Shown here: piece after piece, positions 49,135-58,078 of the stretch | Layout of the letters: the number at the start of each line of letters is the position of its first letter | Numbering within the stretch: the first letter of the stretch is position 1 | NCBI GenBank assembly: GCA_025602905.1 | Contig: JAHLKI010000058.1 | Location: 1-64,000 of the forward strand | Source of the DNA: Phlyctochytrium arcticum | Taxonomy: Eukaryota > Chytridiomycota > Chytridiomycetes > Chytridiales > Chytridiaceae | DNA length: 64,000 nt | Reading direction: 5' to 3' | Position numbers and translations under genes: made by a program | The notes under the pieces: generated by a model | What the model was told of the DNA's origin: nothing | The model's database searches: none | The model's input: the letters and a program-made list of their open reading frames with translations, nothing else

Positions 49135-50637
49135 ATGACCAACCCCATCAATGATCGAATCTGGTATCATTTAGTCAATGAGGAGGGCGAAGATTTGAAT
49201 ATTCCTTATCCGATTCGTCCCAGCTCACAGATTCAGATTGTCGCCGACGTGCTTGAGGCGGTCTGGGAGAAGTGGAAAACGACGAAACTTATGCACGGGC
49301 TGGTGGCCGAAAAACTCTCCGTCTACGCGGACAAAGCAGCAATCGACAATCGCAGCCCTGCCTTAGAGATGGGCCAGACGGTCACGGCACTGGAGACGGC
49401 CGAAGAGAAGCCGCTCGTGATTGTGGTACCGGAACAGAAGCCGACAACGAATGGTAAGGCAGAGCGGATTCGGGGTGTATGTTTTAAGTCACAATTTTTA
49501 CATTTCGCTTCTGCATTGAAGAGGACACCCTTTTGAACGCTGTTCTGCGCCAAGTTACCGAAACCAATGCGAAACTGGAGGACATCAATGCGAAACTGGA
49601 GGTCCTGAAGCCCATTGTGGCTTACACGGTCGATCGAGCGTTCGAATTTGTCGCGGAGAGTGACCGGACAGAAGATAAATGGAGAGGCATATCGTTTCGG
49701 GCAGAACTGATAAGGGCGTATGGTTTGCCGATAAAACCGACCCATATCCAATGTAGCCTACTCGGCAGTTATCTCCCAGCTGGAAACATAATTGCAGCGC
49801 ACATTTTCCCGCGCATATGGTCTCATTCGCTGTATTTACTAGAAATTGACGATGTAGATGACCTGCGCAATGGGGTGTTCTTATACAAGCCGATCGAGCA
49901 CGCGTTGGACGCTGGGTGGATAACATTTCTGTTCTCGCCCAGTACCAATCAGTTCCACTGCCGAGTATTGTATCCAGGAATTTTAGGCGAAGATGTGGAA
50001 GCGGAAGGTTAGCATCTATCCTAAAGTGGAATTTGTGCTGCTTATTATGAATCTTCTTGCAGCCAGAAAACGTCTGGGAAACCAATATATTTCCACACCC
50101 ACTCCCATCAACAAAACCTTCCAAGATTTGATTAATGAACCCTTGATCCTGGCACAAGGGCACATTCCTTGGCAGCGGGTCTTTGCGTTTCACTCTATCC
50201 TAGCTAGGCAGCAAGCGATCAAGAAGGGTTGGATAGTTGCTACTGACTTTCTGGAAATTGAGGACGACGAGACATGGAGCCCCGCTGTTCTTGTCACAGT
50301 GCATCCCGTAGTATATACTACGGGATGCACTGTGACAAAGCGCTCTCAACGAGCCCTCAACGGTAAATGCTCCCAACGAGCCCTCCACGGTGAACGCTCT
50401 CAACGAGCCCTCAACGGTAAACGCTCTCAACGAGCCCTCCACGGTAAACGCTCCCAACAAGCCCTCCACGGTAAACGCTCTCAACGAGCCCTCAACGGTA
50501 AACGCTCCCAACGAGCCCTCCACGGTGAACGCTCTCAACGAGCCCTCAACGGTAAACGCTCTCAACGAGCCTGTGACAGTGCACAATTCATAAACCTAAG
50601 GTTTATGAATTGTGCACTGTCACAGGGGGCGGTTTAA
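49135..50637 (+). CDS. Crinkler (CRN) protein with C-terminal HNH nuclease domain
   Basis: Exon 1 (ATG 49135 to about 49451) encodes a ubiquitin-like CRN header: MTNPINDRIWYHLVNEEGED through AEKLSVYADKAA to LVIVVPEQKP, the counterpart of the HVLVVVP end motif. After an intron, exon 2 (from about 49520) has a short coiled coil and an HNH_2-type domain: AAHIFPRIW, DDLRNGVFLYKPIEHALDAG. Exon 3 from about 50063 carries the C-terminal extension common in fungal HNH_2 proteins (LIEPLILAQGH-like, SILARQQAIKKGW). The frame stays open through palindromes and tandem repeats to 50637, adding a 9-residue repeat tail that is probably not native. CRN proteins are predicted effectors or genome-conflict proteins; secretion and role here are unproven. 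Confidence 0.8.
50291..50338. repeat. Perfect 48-bp palindrome
   Basis: Arms of 24 bp (TTGTCACAGTGCATCCCGTA plus GTAT) meet without a loop. The next outer base pair does not match. It lies at the left edge of the 27-bp tandem repeat. Confidence 0.95.
50341..50570 (+). repeat. 27-bp tandem repeat, 8.5 units
   Basis: Units begin CGCTCYCAACGAGCCCTCMA and end CGGTRAA. Eight full units run from 50341 to 50556, with a 14-base partial copy to 50570. Variation is limited to a few positions. Because 27 is a multiple of three, it stays open in several frames on both strands. Confidence 0.95.
50570..50626. repeat. 57-bp palindrome with 1-base centre
   Basis: Arms 50570-50597 and 50599-50626 are perfect 28-bp inverted copies (CCTGTGACAGTGCACAATTC plus ATAAACCT) around one A. 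The arm shares TGCACTGT with the palindrome at 50291. Confidence 0.95.
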
Positions 50638-50670
50638 TGATTAAGCATTAAACCAATGGTTTAATGATTA
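50631..50670. repeat. Short hairpins with duplicated GGTTTAATGATT
   Basis: GGTTTAATGATT occurs at 50631-50642 and 50658-50669. CATTAAACC between them pairs with either copy. The next 350 bases (to 51022) carry GGATTA/TAATCC words but no gene. Confidence 0.7.
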
Positions 50671-51022
50671 GGGCTTTTTGGGCATTTTCAACACTCAAAA
50701 ACTGCACAGAACCCACCATTAACCTATCAAAAGCACCCATTTTCCGACATTGCCATTACACAGTATTACACAGGATAATCCCTGGTTTAATCCTTTACAC
50801 AGGATTAAAAATAATCCTCTACATAATCCAACAATCGAGTCAACACTCCTAAACCGAATCATCTCGCTCCATCTTTCATCGAGTGCCGCCCCTGGCTCCG
50901 CCAACACGGGAATTCTAGTCTATACTCAAGAACAACAGCATTTTATTCGAGCGGGATGTTCCCAAGCATTCACTGGGATGTCACCATATATTCATGTATT
51001 CATATATACAAAGAAAATATAT

Positions 51023-51367
51023 TTATGTATCCAACTTTTCTTCCTTCTGTATTTCCTCCACCAAATTGCCCATATCTAGAACATTCACAGTCTTCCACCA
51101 TACATCCGACTCTTTCAGATACTGTTCCCTTATGTCTGGTGGTAGAGCATTTGTGTCTACTCGGTTCATCTTTCGAATATTGAATTGTAACTGTTTCAGT
51201 ATTCGTCCTTTCCGTATCTTGATTTCCGTAATTCCTTTTGCTTTCATGCTAGTCTTGACACTTGCCAGTATATCCGTGTGCCTCTTAACTACTGCTGCTG
51301 CTTTTTTGTACTCCTCTGATTGATCCAAATCGATAAACTCTTCGGCTTTTTTCTCAATGAATTCCAT
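51023..51367 (-). CDS. Small unknown protein near the element's left side
   Basis: An ATG at 51367 opens 114 codons rich in Lys and Glu (MEFIEKKAEEFIDLDQSEEY, VKTSMKAKGITEIKIRKGRI). It ends VVEEIQKEEKLDT-like. It is intronless and looks like a small helical protein. No family recognised. Confidence 0.5.
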   Translation of the reverse strand: MEFIEKKAEEFIDLDQSEEYKKAAAVVKRHTDILASVKTSMKAKGITEIKIRKGRILKQLQFNIRKMNRVDTNALPPDIREQYLKESDVWWKTVNVLDMGNLVEEIQKEEKLDT

Positions 51368-51481
51368 TATTCGCTGGTTTGTGTGGAATTCTGCTGAATA
51401 TTGAGGGAATTTCCGCCATGCTTTGCACTCTTTTATGTCTTTGGCAATGGCATATCGATCTACTTTTCTGGGTTCTTCAGA

Positions 51482-51531
51482 TCGATAGGGAAATACTGCT
51501 TAAACAATTTGTGAGTAGAAAAACCTGTCGA
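51482..51531 (+). other. Candidate recombination site, left copy (degenerate dyad)
   Basis: The 50-base segment starts TCGATAGGG and ends GAGTAGAAAAACCTGTCGA. The right half matches both copies at 63631 and 63871 almost exactly; the left half is worn. Orientation is the same as the right copies. Confidence 0.5.
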
Positions 51532-51729
51532 TATGTCGGCACCTTTAGAATTTGCTGGATATATTGTCAGCAAATTCTAGCCTTTCAAAAATGCCCCAAA
51601 ATGCGACAGATTTCACCAGTTTTCAACGGCTGCCTCTGGCATTTACGGGAATTCTATTCTGTGGTAGTTTTGTGGGGGTATTATCAATCATCTTCACAAG
51701 TCAAACACACCTGCAATTTCACCTCTTGT

Positions 51730-52178
51730 AAATGTACCTCTCCATCACTTTCTCACCCGTTTTCACTTTCATACAATCTCGACATTATGGAAAGGACGGT
51801 GTATAATGTTCTGCAACTTTATGGAGAAGTACATTTACAAAAAGGGAAAATAGCAAATGTACCACTACATACTTTTGATTCTTTCTTTTTTCTTTTTCTT
51901 TTGACTAGAGAGAATAGAGAGAAGAGAATAGAAAAGGGTAATGGATATATGGAGCCGTACATTTAGTACATTTGTACATTTAAAAATGAAGTCAGAGAAA
52001 AAAAAAGGGAAAAGGTAAAAAATAATATTATGAAAATTTCAGACCCTTGCAAATGTACTCACTCCATGCCCGAGTCAAACATATTGCTGGATTGATAGTG
52101 TATGGAAAGACTTTATCTAGTGAGTACATTTACATTTTCTATCTGTAAATGTACCAACAATTGTACATGTAAATGTAC
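51730..52178. repeat. Iteron-like cluster of AAATGTAC/GTACATTT, candidate origin
   Basis: Ten exact copies of the octamer or its complement lie at 51730, 51829, 51855, 51957, 51966, 51974, 52051, 52124, 52147 and 52171, three of them back to back at 51957-51981. The region is AT-rich and gene-free and lies just past the 3' end of the primase-helicase. By count this is far above chance for 450 bases. An origin role is inferred from location. Confidence 0.6.
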
Positions 52179-52249
52179 TGCAATTCTTTTAGCCGGCTTT
52201 TTCTATTCTTTGACAATCATTCTACAAACATTCTATATTACATCTTGCT

Positions 52250-54829
52250 TTAAATCTTCTCTATTTTTATTATGATTGGTGTTCCTCCATTCCTGTGTGT
52301 GCTAGCATTCTTAATCCATACCTTTTTTCGAATTAGTTTTCCAAAGCCCTTTTTGGACAATTGCTCTGACATTCTTCCACCCTGCTTATCCTCATAGCAA
52401 AACTTGTGATAATATCCAAACAATTCATCCATGGTCAATTCATATTCTTCACCTGGCAAAAAGTACTCGGCCTCTGTATCAACCTCGTGTCCTGGAATCC
52501 AATTATCAGCAATTCTGTACCTGCCTGGGATAAATTCCTTTTTACTTGGTGTTTTAATGATATTGCCATCAAGTAATTCATCTACAAAGAGATCAATTGG
52601 TGACCTTGTAAATACAGCCATTTCACGCTTCTCCTCTGTCATAGGGACTTCTCGTGGATCAAAGTCAGACAAGTCCATATCGAGCAAATATGTGTAGAAA
52701 TGATTGGCAACATCTTGACGCATTTCGTCACCATTTAACCTTGCAAAATAGTCTTTGAAATACTGTCTTGGTGGTTTGCTTGCGGTTCTTTTGACACCAA
52801 ATCGTCTATCACCATCGCCGCCATCTTCAATACGAATTGCATCTTTGTTATTTGATAAGAACACGAAATGCATAAAGGAATCGATAAGAAGGAGATCAAT
52901 GCCTTTTTTCTCCAATGGAATTTGTGTTTCAGTAATTTTGGATTTCAGTATGTTATTCTGCTTATGCTCGCCTGCAAAGGTGACCTCGTTTGCTACTGTG
53001 TAGAGAGACTTTGCTTGATGAGCATTGAATCTTCCGGTAATTTGATCCATCGAACTGGTAGAGAAAAAGTGGTTTTTCCCATAGATGTAATTGCCGAGAA
53101 AGTCAAAGAATGCATTTTTTCCTGTACCCTGTGGTCCGATGATAACCGGTGCTGTTCCCATCTTGATCCAAGGGAACTGAAAGGCATGTGCCTGCCACCG
53201 GATGAGCCAATCATAGAATGTTTCGTCGCCATTGCATATGATATTCTTACAATGGTCAAGTAGAAATTGGATTTTGTTCATATCAACAACTGGAACCCGT
53301 TTTGCCTGGAAACCTTGGAAGAGATTGATAAATCGACCTTCAATATCTCCAGCATTCCGCGGGTTCAATGTTACATTCTTGAAAGTTCGTATATGGGGGT
53401 CAAATATCCAATCCGAGCATTTGAATTTCTCTTCTACAGTTTGACTTTTGCCTTTTTCATCTACAATAACATACTCGTACATAAACCACTTATTCTCAAG
53501 ATGATTCGAGAAAGCCGGTTTACCCCGAACTAACCATGGTGAATCAATTGAATCACGTATACAATACCATATTGAATCTTCATGAGTGACTTTTGCAAAG
53601 TAATGATTCAAATAGTGGATCAACATTTCTCTTCCATGTTTCTCCATTAACTTACGTGCTTTACGTAGGTTAAGTTCTTCTCCAGGTTGTACCAATGCCT
53701 TGGCATCCTCGGGAAAGTGTTCAGCAATGATGAGGTTATCGTGGGCTTTAGTGAATGATTTATCACAAACATCACAGTGATATCTCATCTTTTTGCGAGA
53801 GACCGAGATATACATTTTGGGATTCGATTCAGTATGTTCACATTTTGTATGTAGACAAAAATACGGTGCTTTAATGTATGCGATAAAGGCATGTTCAAGT
53901 TCTGAAATGTTTCCTAAATCGCTTTTTCTAATGCAGAATAATTCAACAATTGACTTTATAATCTCGTCTTGTAGAATCTTTGGGCATTCTTCGGAATCTA
54001 CAGTTTCTGGGCATGCCACTTTCGCCTTCTTTTGCATTGGATCATCTGATTCTACATGTACAAATTCGGAATCTTCATCATCTTCATGTACTCTTTTCAT
54101 GGTCGCTGTGGGAACGTTTACTATGGCTTTTTTCTTAGTATTGAACGCTGTGTGTTGACTCCATTTGACAGGTTCATCATCGGATTGAACATTCTGGATA
54201 AGATAATTCTCCAAAGGTTCATTATCGTCCTCTTGATACAAGATCCGATTATCATACTTCGATTTGGTCTTTCCAACACATGCCATGGAGCGATTGACAT
54301 CACTATATACACCGGTGTCAAAGAGTGAATCATTGTCAAAGGAATAATTGCGCACACATTCTGGAAATGTTGATAAATCAGGCATGAATCCCTTTAGATG
54401 CTTTGACAAGTCTTGACGAGAAGTGAATACATTGTTTGCATAAAGCCGATAAGAAATCTTATACTTTCCATGTTCGATATATTCTCCAGATTGTTTATCT
54501 CGTTTCTTATTGGTAGCAAACCCCCTTTCGCGGTATGCAGCAAGAATTTTTATATTGGTATTTAAAAAGAGACTGTAAAAGATATTTTTAAGGGCTTCTC
54601 GAATTTTCAGTTCTTCATCATCTGAAGGAAGCGCTTCTTTTGATTTGAATGACATATCGAAGTCAATGAACGGTCTGATTTTCTTGGTTGTAATACTGGA
54701 ACTTTTGGCAAAAAAGTCAACGAGATGGGGGTATTTCTCGTGATTTTCTAGATACTGATTAACAGTCCAGTCAAATGTTTCAACCGGAAACTTTTTTGAG
54801 GTACTAAGGTAAGAGGTTTTGAAATACAT
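52250..54829 (-). CDS. AEP primase - SF3 (D5-like) helicase fusion
   Basis: An intronless frame of about 859 codons starts at ATG 54829 (MYFKTSYLSTSKKFPVETFD); an extension to ATG 55006 crosses a TATA-like box and is unlikely. The primase domain has the metal-binding FIDFD near residue 54 and GKYKISYRLYANN. A Cys/His cluster follows (CLHTKCEH, YHCDVCDKSF). The SF3 helicase has Walker A IIGPQGTGKNAFFDFLGNYI, an FLSNNKDAIRIEDG motif C-like block and the arginine finger region GDRRFGV. This architecture is known from large DNA viruses, virophages, transpovirons and plasmids. It would prime and unwind element DNA. It is the best-preserved element gene. Confidence 0.88.
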   Translation of the reverse strand: MYFKTSYLSTSKKFPVETFDWTVNQYLENHEKYPHLVDFFAKSSSITTKKIRPFIDFDMSFKSKEALPSDDEELKIREALKNIFYSLFLNTNIKILAAYRERGFATNKKRDKQSGEYIEHGKYKISYRLYANNVFTSRQDLSKHLKGFMPDLSTFPECVRNYSFDNDSLFDTGVYSDVNRSMACVGKTKSKYDNRILYQEDDNEPLENYLIQNVQSDDEPVKWSQHTAFNTKKKAIVNVPTATMKRVHEDDEDSEFVHVESDDPMQKKAKVACPETVDSEECPKILQDEIIKSIVELFCIRKSDLGNISELEHAFIAYIKAPYFCLHTKCEHTESNPKMYISVSRKKMRYHCDVCDKSFTKAHDNLIIAEHFPEDAKALVQPGEELNLRKARKLMEKHGREMLIHYLNHYFAKVTHEDSIWYCIRDSIDSPWLVRGKPAFSNHLENKWFMYEYVIVDEKGKSQTVEEKFKCSDWIFDPHIRTFKNVTLNPRNAGDIEGRFINLFQGFQAKRVPVVDMNKIQFLLDHCKNIICNGDETFYDWLIRWQAHAFQFPWIKMGTAPVIIGPQGTGKNAFFDFLGNYIYGKNHFFSTSSMDQITGRFNAHQAKSLYTVANEVTFAGEHKQNNILKSKITETQIPLEKKGIDLLLIDSFMHFVFLSNNKDAIRIEDGGDGDRRFGVKRTASKPPRQYFKDYFARLNGDEMRQDVANHFYTYLLDMDLSDFDPREVPMTEEKREMAVFTRSPIDLFVDELLDGNIIKTPSKKEFIPGRYRIADNWIPGHEVDTEAEYFLPGEEYELTMDELFGYYHKFCYEDKQGGRMSEQLSKKGFGKLIRKKVWIKNASTHRNGGTPIIIKIEKI

Positions 54830-55050
54830 TGTTGTTGTTTTTCTTTGGATACTGATAAACAACAACCATTTATTTAAATAGCAGTAAAACGCAGACATCG
54901 CAAATGCACTTTCCGATGTTGAATTTGATGGATCTCGATGTTGAATGTGTGGGATTTCGATGATCTTAGATGTTTTCCAATGGTAAAAGATGCGTTCATT
55001 GAACATATTTAAACAAATACAAGTAATATAGTACTAATCAACACGATAAT
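54830..55050. promoter_or_regulatory. Divergent promoter with two TATA-like boxes
   Basis: TATTTAAATA at 54871-54880 lies 42-51 bases before the primase-helicase ATG. TATTTAAAC at 55006-55014 lies 37-45 bases before the ATG at 55051. Both fit a core promoter position. Confidence 0.5.
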
Positions 55051-55290
55051 ATGCCTTCTTCGAAACACAATTACACAGGTTATTATGAAAAGTATGGAGT
55101 TGAACATGTCTTTCATGCAGAATCTCTACGAGATCTGGCTAAGCAAATGAGTATAAATTATGTGACAATGTTAAAATACTCACATGCGCCAAATGGAGTT
55201 TCTCCTATTGGAAAACTGCCTCTACGTATAGCGAAAACATTGAAAAATGACACAATGTCATTTAAAGATATGAATGTGGTTATTGACTAG
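55051..55290 (+). CDS. Small unknown protein, possibly DNA-binding
   Basis: 79 codons from ATG 55051. The middle (AESLRDLAKQMSINYVTMLK) has the spacing of a helix-turn-helix, with YSHAPNGVSP after it. It is directly followed, 12 bases on, by the DUF3223-HNH gene, so both may share a transcript. A regulator role is only a suggestion. Confidence 0.55.
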   Translation: MPSSKHNYTGYYEKYGVEHVFHAESLRDLAKQMSINYVTMLKYSHAPNGVSPIGKLPLRIAKTLKNDTMSFKDMNVVID

Positions 55291-55302
55291 TATTGTACCC
55301 AC

Positions 55303-56016
55303 ATGTATAAATTAGGAGGTAAAGATTTCGCTTCGATAAAAGCAATCCAAAAGTATGTATCTCAACTGATCACCGAAACACCATTTGGAACTTTCATGAT
55401 TGGTGAACAATATAACGTCCTGCATAATTTGTTTAAATGCCATCCGAATGCCAAAGGAAAGTTTGGTAATACAGAATTTCCAAAGATTAAAAGAGAGGAT
55501 GGCGGGTTTATATTCGAACGAGAAGATGGGTCAAGAACTGATATTAGTTACTTGAAATGCTTAAAGAAAAGCCTTCTTGTGCACGGAGAATTAACCCCTG
55601 CAGAGAAACAAATGTTAGATTACCAAGACATATGTCGCGCTGCTCGCTTTGAAATTCAACAGCAAATTGATCAATTTCGAAGGGAGTTTTGGAACGACAA
55701 TAAAGAACCAACGCCATGTCCGATATTGGGATTGCCAATGACAAAAGCATGTTCCGAAGTTGACCATGAAATTACATTTAAACATCTCATTGATCGGTTT
55801 TTAGAAACTGATATTGGTATGACATTGTCAATTGAACATATAGGAGGTTTTGAAGATAATTGTACTCATCACTACTTCAAGAGAAAAGAACATTCGAAAG
55901 CATGGAGAGAATATCATGAACAAAATTGTAAACTTAGAATGGTACACAAGACAGCAAATCGTGGTGTGCTTCGACAAGGAATCAGAAATGAGAAGCCAAG
56001 TTTGATTTTGCGCTAG
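55303..56016 (+). CDS. DUF3223 (DCL-family) domain fused to HNH-like nuclease
   Basis: 237 codons, intronless. Residues 1-95 match the DUF3223 pattern: GGKDFASIKAIQKYV, NVLHNLFKCHPNAKGKFGN, REDGSRTDISYLKCLKKSLL. Residues 135-225 look like a modified HNH domain: PTPCPILGLPMTKACSEVDH with EITFKHLIDRF and WREYHEQNCKLRMVHKTAN. The His-His pairing and Asn near the end fit, but the metal ligands are not certain. Phage proteins with this pairing exist to my knowledge. A nicking or resolving role in the element is possible. Confidence 0.65.
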   Translation: MYKLGGKDFASIKAIQKYVSQLITETPFGTFMIGEQYNVLHNLFKCHPNAKGKFGNTEFPKIKREDGGFIFEREDGSRTDISYLKCLKKSLLVHGELTPAEKQMLDYQDICRAARFEIQQQIDQFRREFWNDNKEPTPCPILGLPMTKACSEVDHEITFKHLIDRFLETDIGMTLSIEHIGGFEDNCTHHYFKRKEHSKAWREYHEQNCKLRMVHKTANRGVLRQGIRNEKPSLILR

Positions 56017-56075
56017 CAACTGCGCAACAAGCCAGAAACGCGCACTCGAATCAACAAGCCAAAACGCGTGACGTA

Positions 56076-56318
56076 TCAACTTGACGCTCGGAAATTCTTG
56101 TCTGCAATTTCATCTGGCTCTAGTTTGAACTTGACCACCTTTTCTTCCTTATTCCGCATCCAACAAGGCATACATCGCAAGCGATTTTTCATATAAGGGA
56201 TTACAATGGAACAAAGTATGTTATCGGATGAATAATCTTTACAGATTCTGCAGTTCTTTGGAACAATGGGGTATCCTTTATCGTCATATTTGACGATATA
56301 GGGCGTCGTGTCAATCAT
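56076..56318 (-). CDS. Small cysteine-rich (zinc-ribbon-like) protein
   Basis: 80 codons from ATG 56318. Two CxxC pairs (NCRICKDY and RCMPCWMRN) lie 30 residues apart, as in a treble-clef or zinc ribbon. A TTTAAATATA box at 56348-56357 sits 30-39 bases upstream. No family recognised. Confidence 0.55.
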   Translation of the reverse strand: MIDTTPYIVKYDDKGYPIVPKNCRICKDYSSDNILCSIVIPYMKNRLRCMPCWMRNKEEKVVKFKLEPDEIADKNFRASS

Positions 56319-56694
56319 TTTGATGTTCTATAAATAGTATCAAAACGTTTAAATATAAAACAACAGTAGCGCGGCTGTAAGATTCTTTTCTTTTTTCCAT
56401 GCATGGAAAGAAAGTATCCGAGAGGGTTCCGATAAGTATAAAGGTGTGGAAGCACCATCTGTAAGGGTAGCGGGACAATTGTTGTCCGCTCGATAATAGG
56501 AATGAATAAAATGTAGTTGTGTGGGTCGAAACGCCGCTTTATCGGCTTGACCAATGTTATAAGTGACCAGGATTTCGACGTCGCGACCATTGGTCTCAAG
56601 AATTCTCGCCTGGTCAAGAAAAGTTTGGTCACGAAAACTCTAGTGAAGAATATTAAGTTGTTCCAATGGTTGGTACATATCGCATTCCAGATAG
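56319..56694. promoter_or_regulatory. Divergent intergenic region in the element
   Basis: 376 bases between divergent starts at 56318 and 56695. A weak minus-strand open frame here looks like chance. AT-rich with TATA-like boxes on the left side. Confidence 0.4.
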
Positions 56695-57756
56695 ATGATG
56701 GATTTCTCAACTTCAATGTATAGCCTGAACCAACAACAAGTGACGCTGCGGGGGGCTCTACCAATGAGGATTTTCAGTCGGACTTTTACTGATGAGGATA
56801 TCCGGTCGAGACTCCAAACTGCACTTGGTTCGGAAAACATCCCTCATTATGACCGCATCCGAGCGGTACACGAGGTTTTGAAGCAAAAAAAGACGTTCAA
56901 CATCATCTCTACAACAATTGTTGAATTGTTACAAGATGGTCAAAGGGAGATTGAGAATCTGAAGCGACAGTTACATACAACTACAATGAAAATGGAGCAA
57001 GGTCTTGAAGACAAGGTTGGGCACCAAGTGGATGCTGGTAATCAGCGCGCTATCAATATAGGATTGAAAACGAAAATTGGGGAATTAGAAGCCGAAATCG
57101 AGCGGTTAAAGAAGAATCAAAAACGACCCCTTGCGCTCCCAGAGGATTGGGGAAAAACCAAGAAAACCAAAAAACAAGAAGGATACGGTCCGATCGAAAA
57201 CATCATCAATTTAATCGTGAAACATGACTGTACATACGACATAACACCATCTGTAACTATCTCGCTTTCCAACATATGCGGCTTATCAACATACGACGAA
57301 CTTACTGCGCAATTGACAAACCTCGAAAACGCCAAGGTCATGGGTGTATTCCTGCGGGCGGTTATGTCTTGTGTATATTTCGAATTGTTCGGAACCAAAA
57401 ACCGCGATGCCAAACGTTGGCACACATTGAACACCCACTTAAACGCCTGCATCATACCGGTATTCTGCGACAAACCGAGTTTGAATCACATAGCCGACGA
57501 CAACTATAAACTCGATCTCCTCCAGCAATGGCTGGACGAACAACGCCGCAAGCCAAAAAACGAACAGATACCGTTCATCACCCGCGAGAAATTATGGCTG
57601 GAGTTCCTGACCTGTATCCGATTAGGTGACACCGATAAGGCGTTGGCACTTGTGCCGAAACTGCGTGGAAAGCGCAACATCAGTTTGCCGAAGTCGCCTG
57701 TTGAATTTGATGAAGACCCAGTGGAAATTGATGAAGATGGTGGAGAAGGAAATTGA
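56695..57756 (+). CDS. Unknown element protein with central coiled coil
   Basis: 353 codons from ATG 56695, intronless. Residues 60-150 form a long charged helix (DGQREIENLKRQLHTTTMKM, KIGELEAEIERLKKNQKRPL). The second half (GLSTYDELTAQLTNLENAKV, AVMSCVYFELFGTKNRDAKR) appears globular. The C-terminus is acidic (EFDEDPVEIDEDGGEG), with the GGEG/DEDG stretch encoded by a short repeat that continues past the stop. No family recognised; it could be a DNA-binding or structural protein. Confidence 0.65.
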   Translation: MMDFSTSMYSLNQQQVTLRGALPMRIFSRTFTDEDIRSRLQTALGSENIPHYDRIRAVHEVLKQKKTFNIISTTIVELLQDGQREIENLKRQLHTTTMKMEQGLEDKVGHQVDAGNQRAINIGLKTKIGELEAEIERLKKNQKRPLALPEDWGKTKKTKKQEGYGPIENIINLIVKHDCTYDITPSVTISLSNICGLSTYDELTAQLTNLENAKVMGVFLRAVMSCVYFELFGTKNRDAKRWHTLNTHLNACIIPVFCDKPSLNHIADDNYKLDLLQQWLDEQRRKPKNEQIPFITREKLWLEFLTCIRLGDTDKALALVPKLRGKRNISLPKSPVEFDEDPVEIDEDGGEGN

Positions 57757-57860
57757 TGAAGATGGTGGAGAAGGTGGTGAAGGTGGTATAGATGGTGAAG
57801 GCGAAGCGGGCGCCAGCGGTTCTCGAATTTGATATGTTTGTTTGCTTTTCGTAATCTTTT

Positions 57861-57983
57861 CATCGTTTTCGTTTGTTTTTCATCTGTTTGTTTTACCAAT
57901 ATCATTCTTCATCGTTTTCTTTCAATACATCATCGTTTTCTCACATCATTCTACATCGAACTTGCCCGTTTTACATCGTTTTC
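57861..57983 (+). repeat. Four copies of CATCGTTTTC upstream of the recombinase
   Basis: Exact copies at 57861, 57910, 57931 and 57974 inside a T-rich leader. A TATATAAG box at 58012 and the start codon at 58079 follow. They may bind a regulator of the recombinase gene. Confidence 0.45.
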
Positions 57984-58078
57984 TCCCCTTGTACATCCCG
58001 TTACAAAAGGGCTATATAAGGACGTGAATTTTCTTATTGTTCATAATCATTAAACCATTAGTTTCACCATTAAGAACA

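Noticed and set aside
50341..50570. CRISPR-like array
   Set aside because: Units are contiguous 27-bp tandem copies with no unique spacers, in a eukaryotic genome.
54830..55006. N-terminal extension of the primase-helicase to ATG 55006
   Set aside because: The extra 59 codons have no motif, cross a TATA-like box and read as promoter DNA; ATG 54829 leads straight into the domain.
56315..56764. Minus-strand open frame of 149 codons
   Set aside because: Starts without ATG and overlaps the divergent promoters and the start of the coiled-coil gene.
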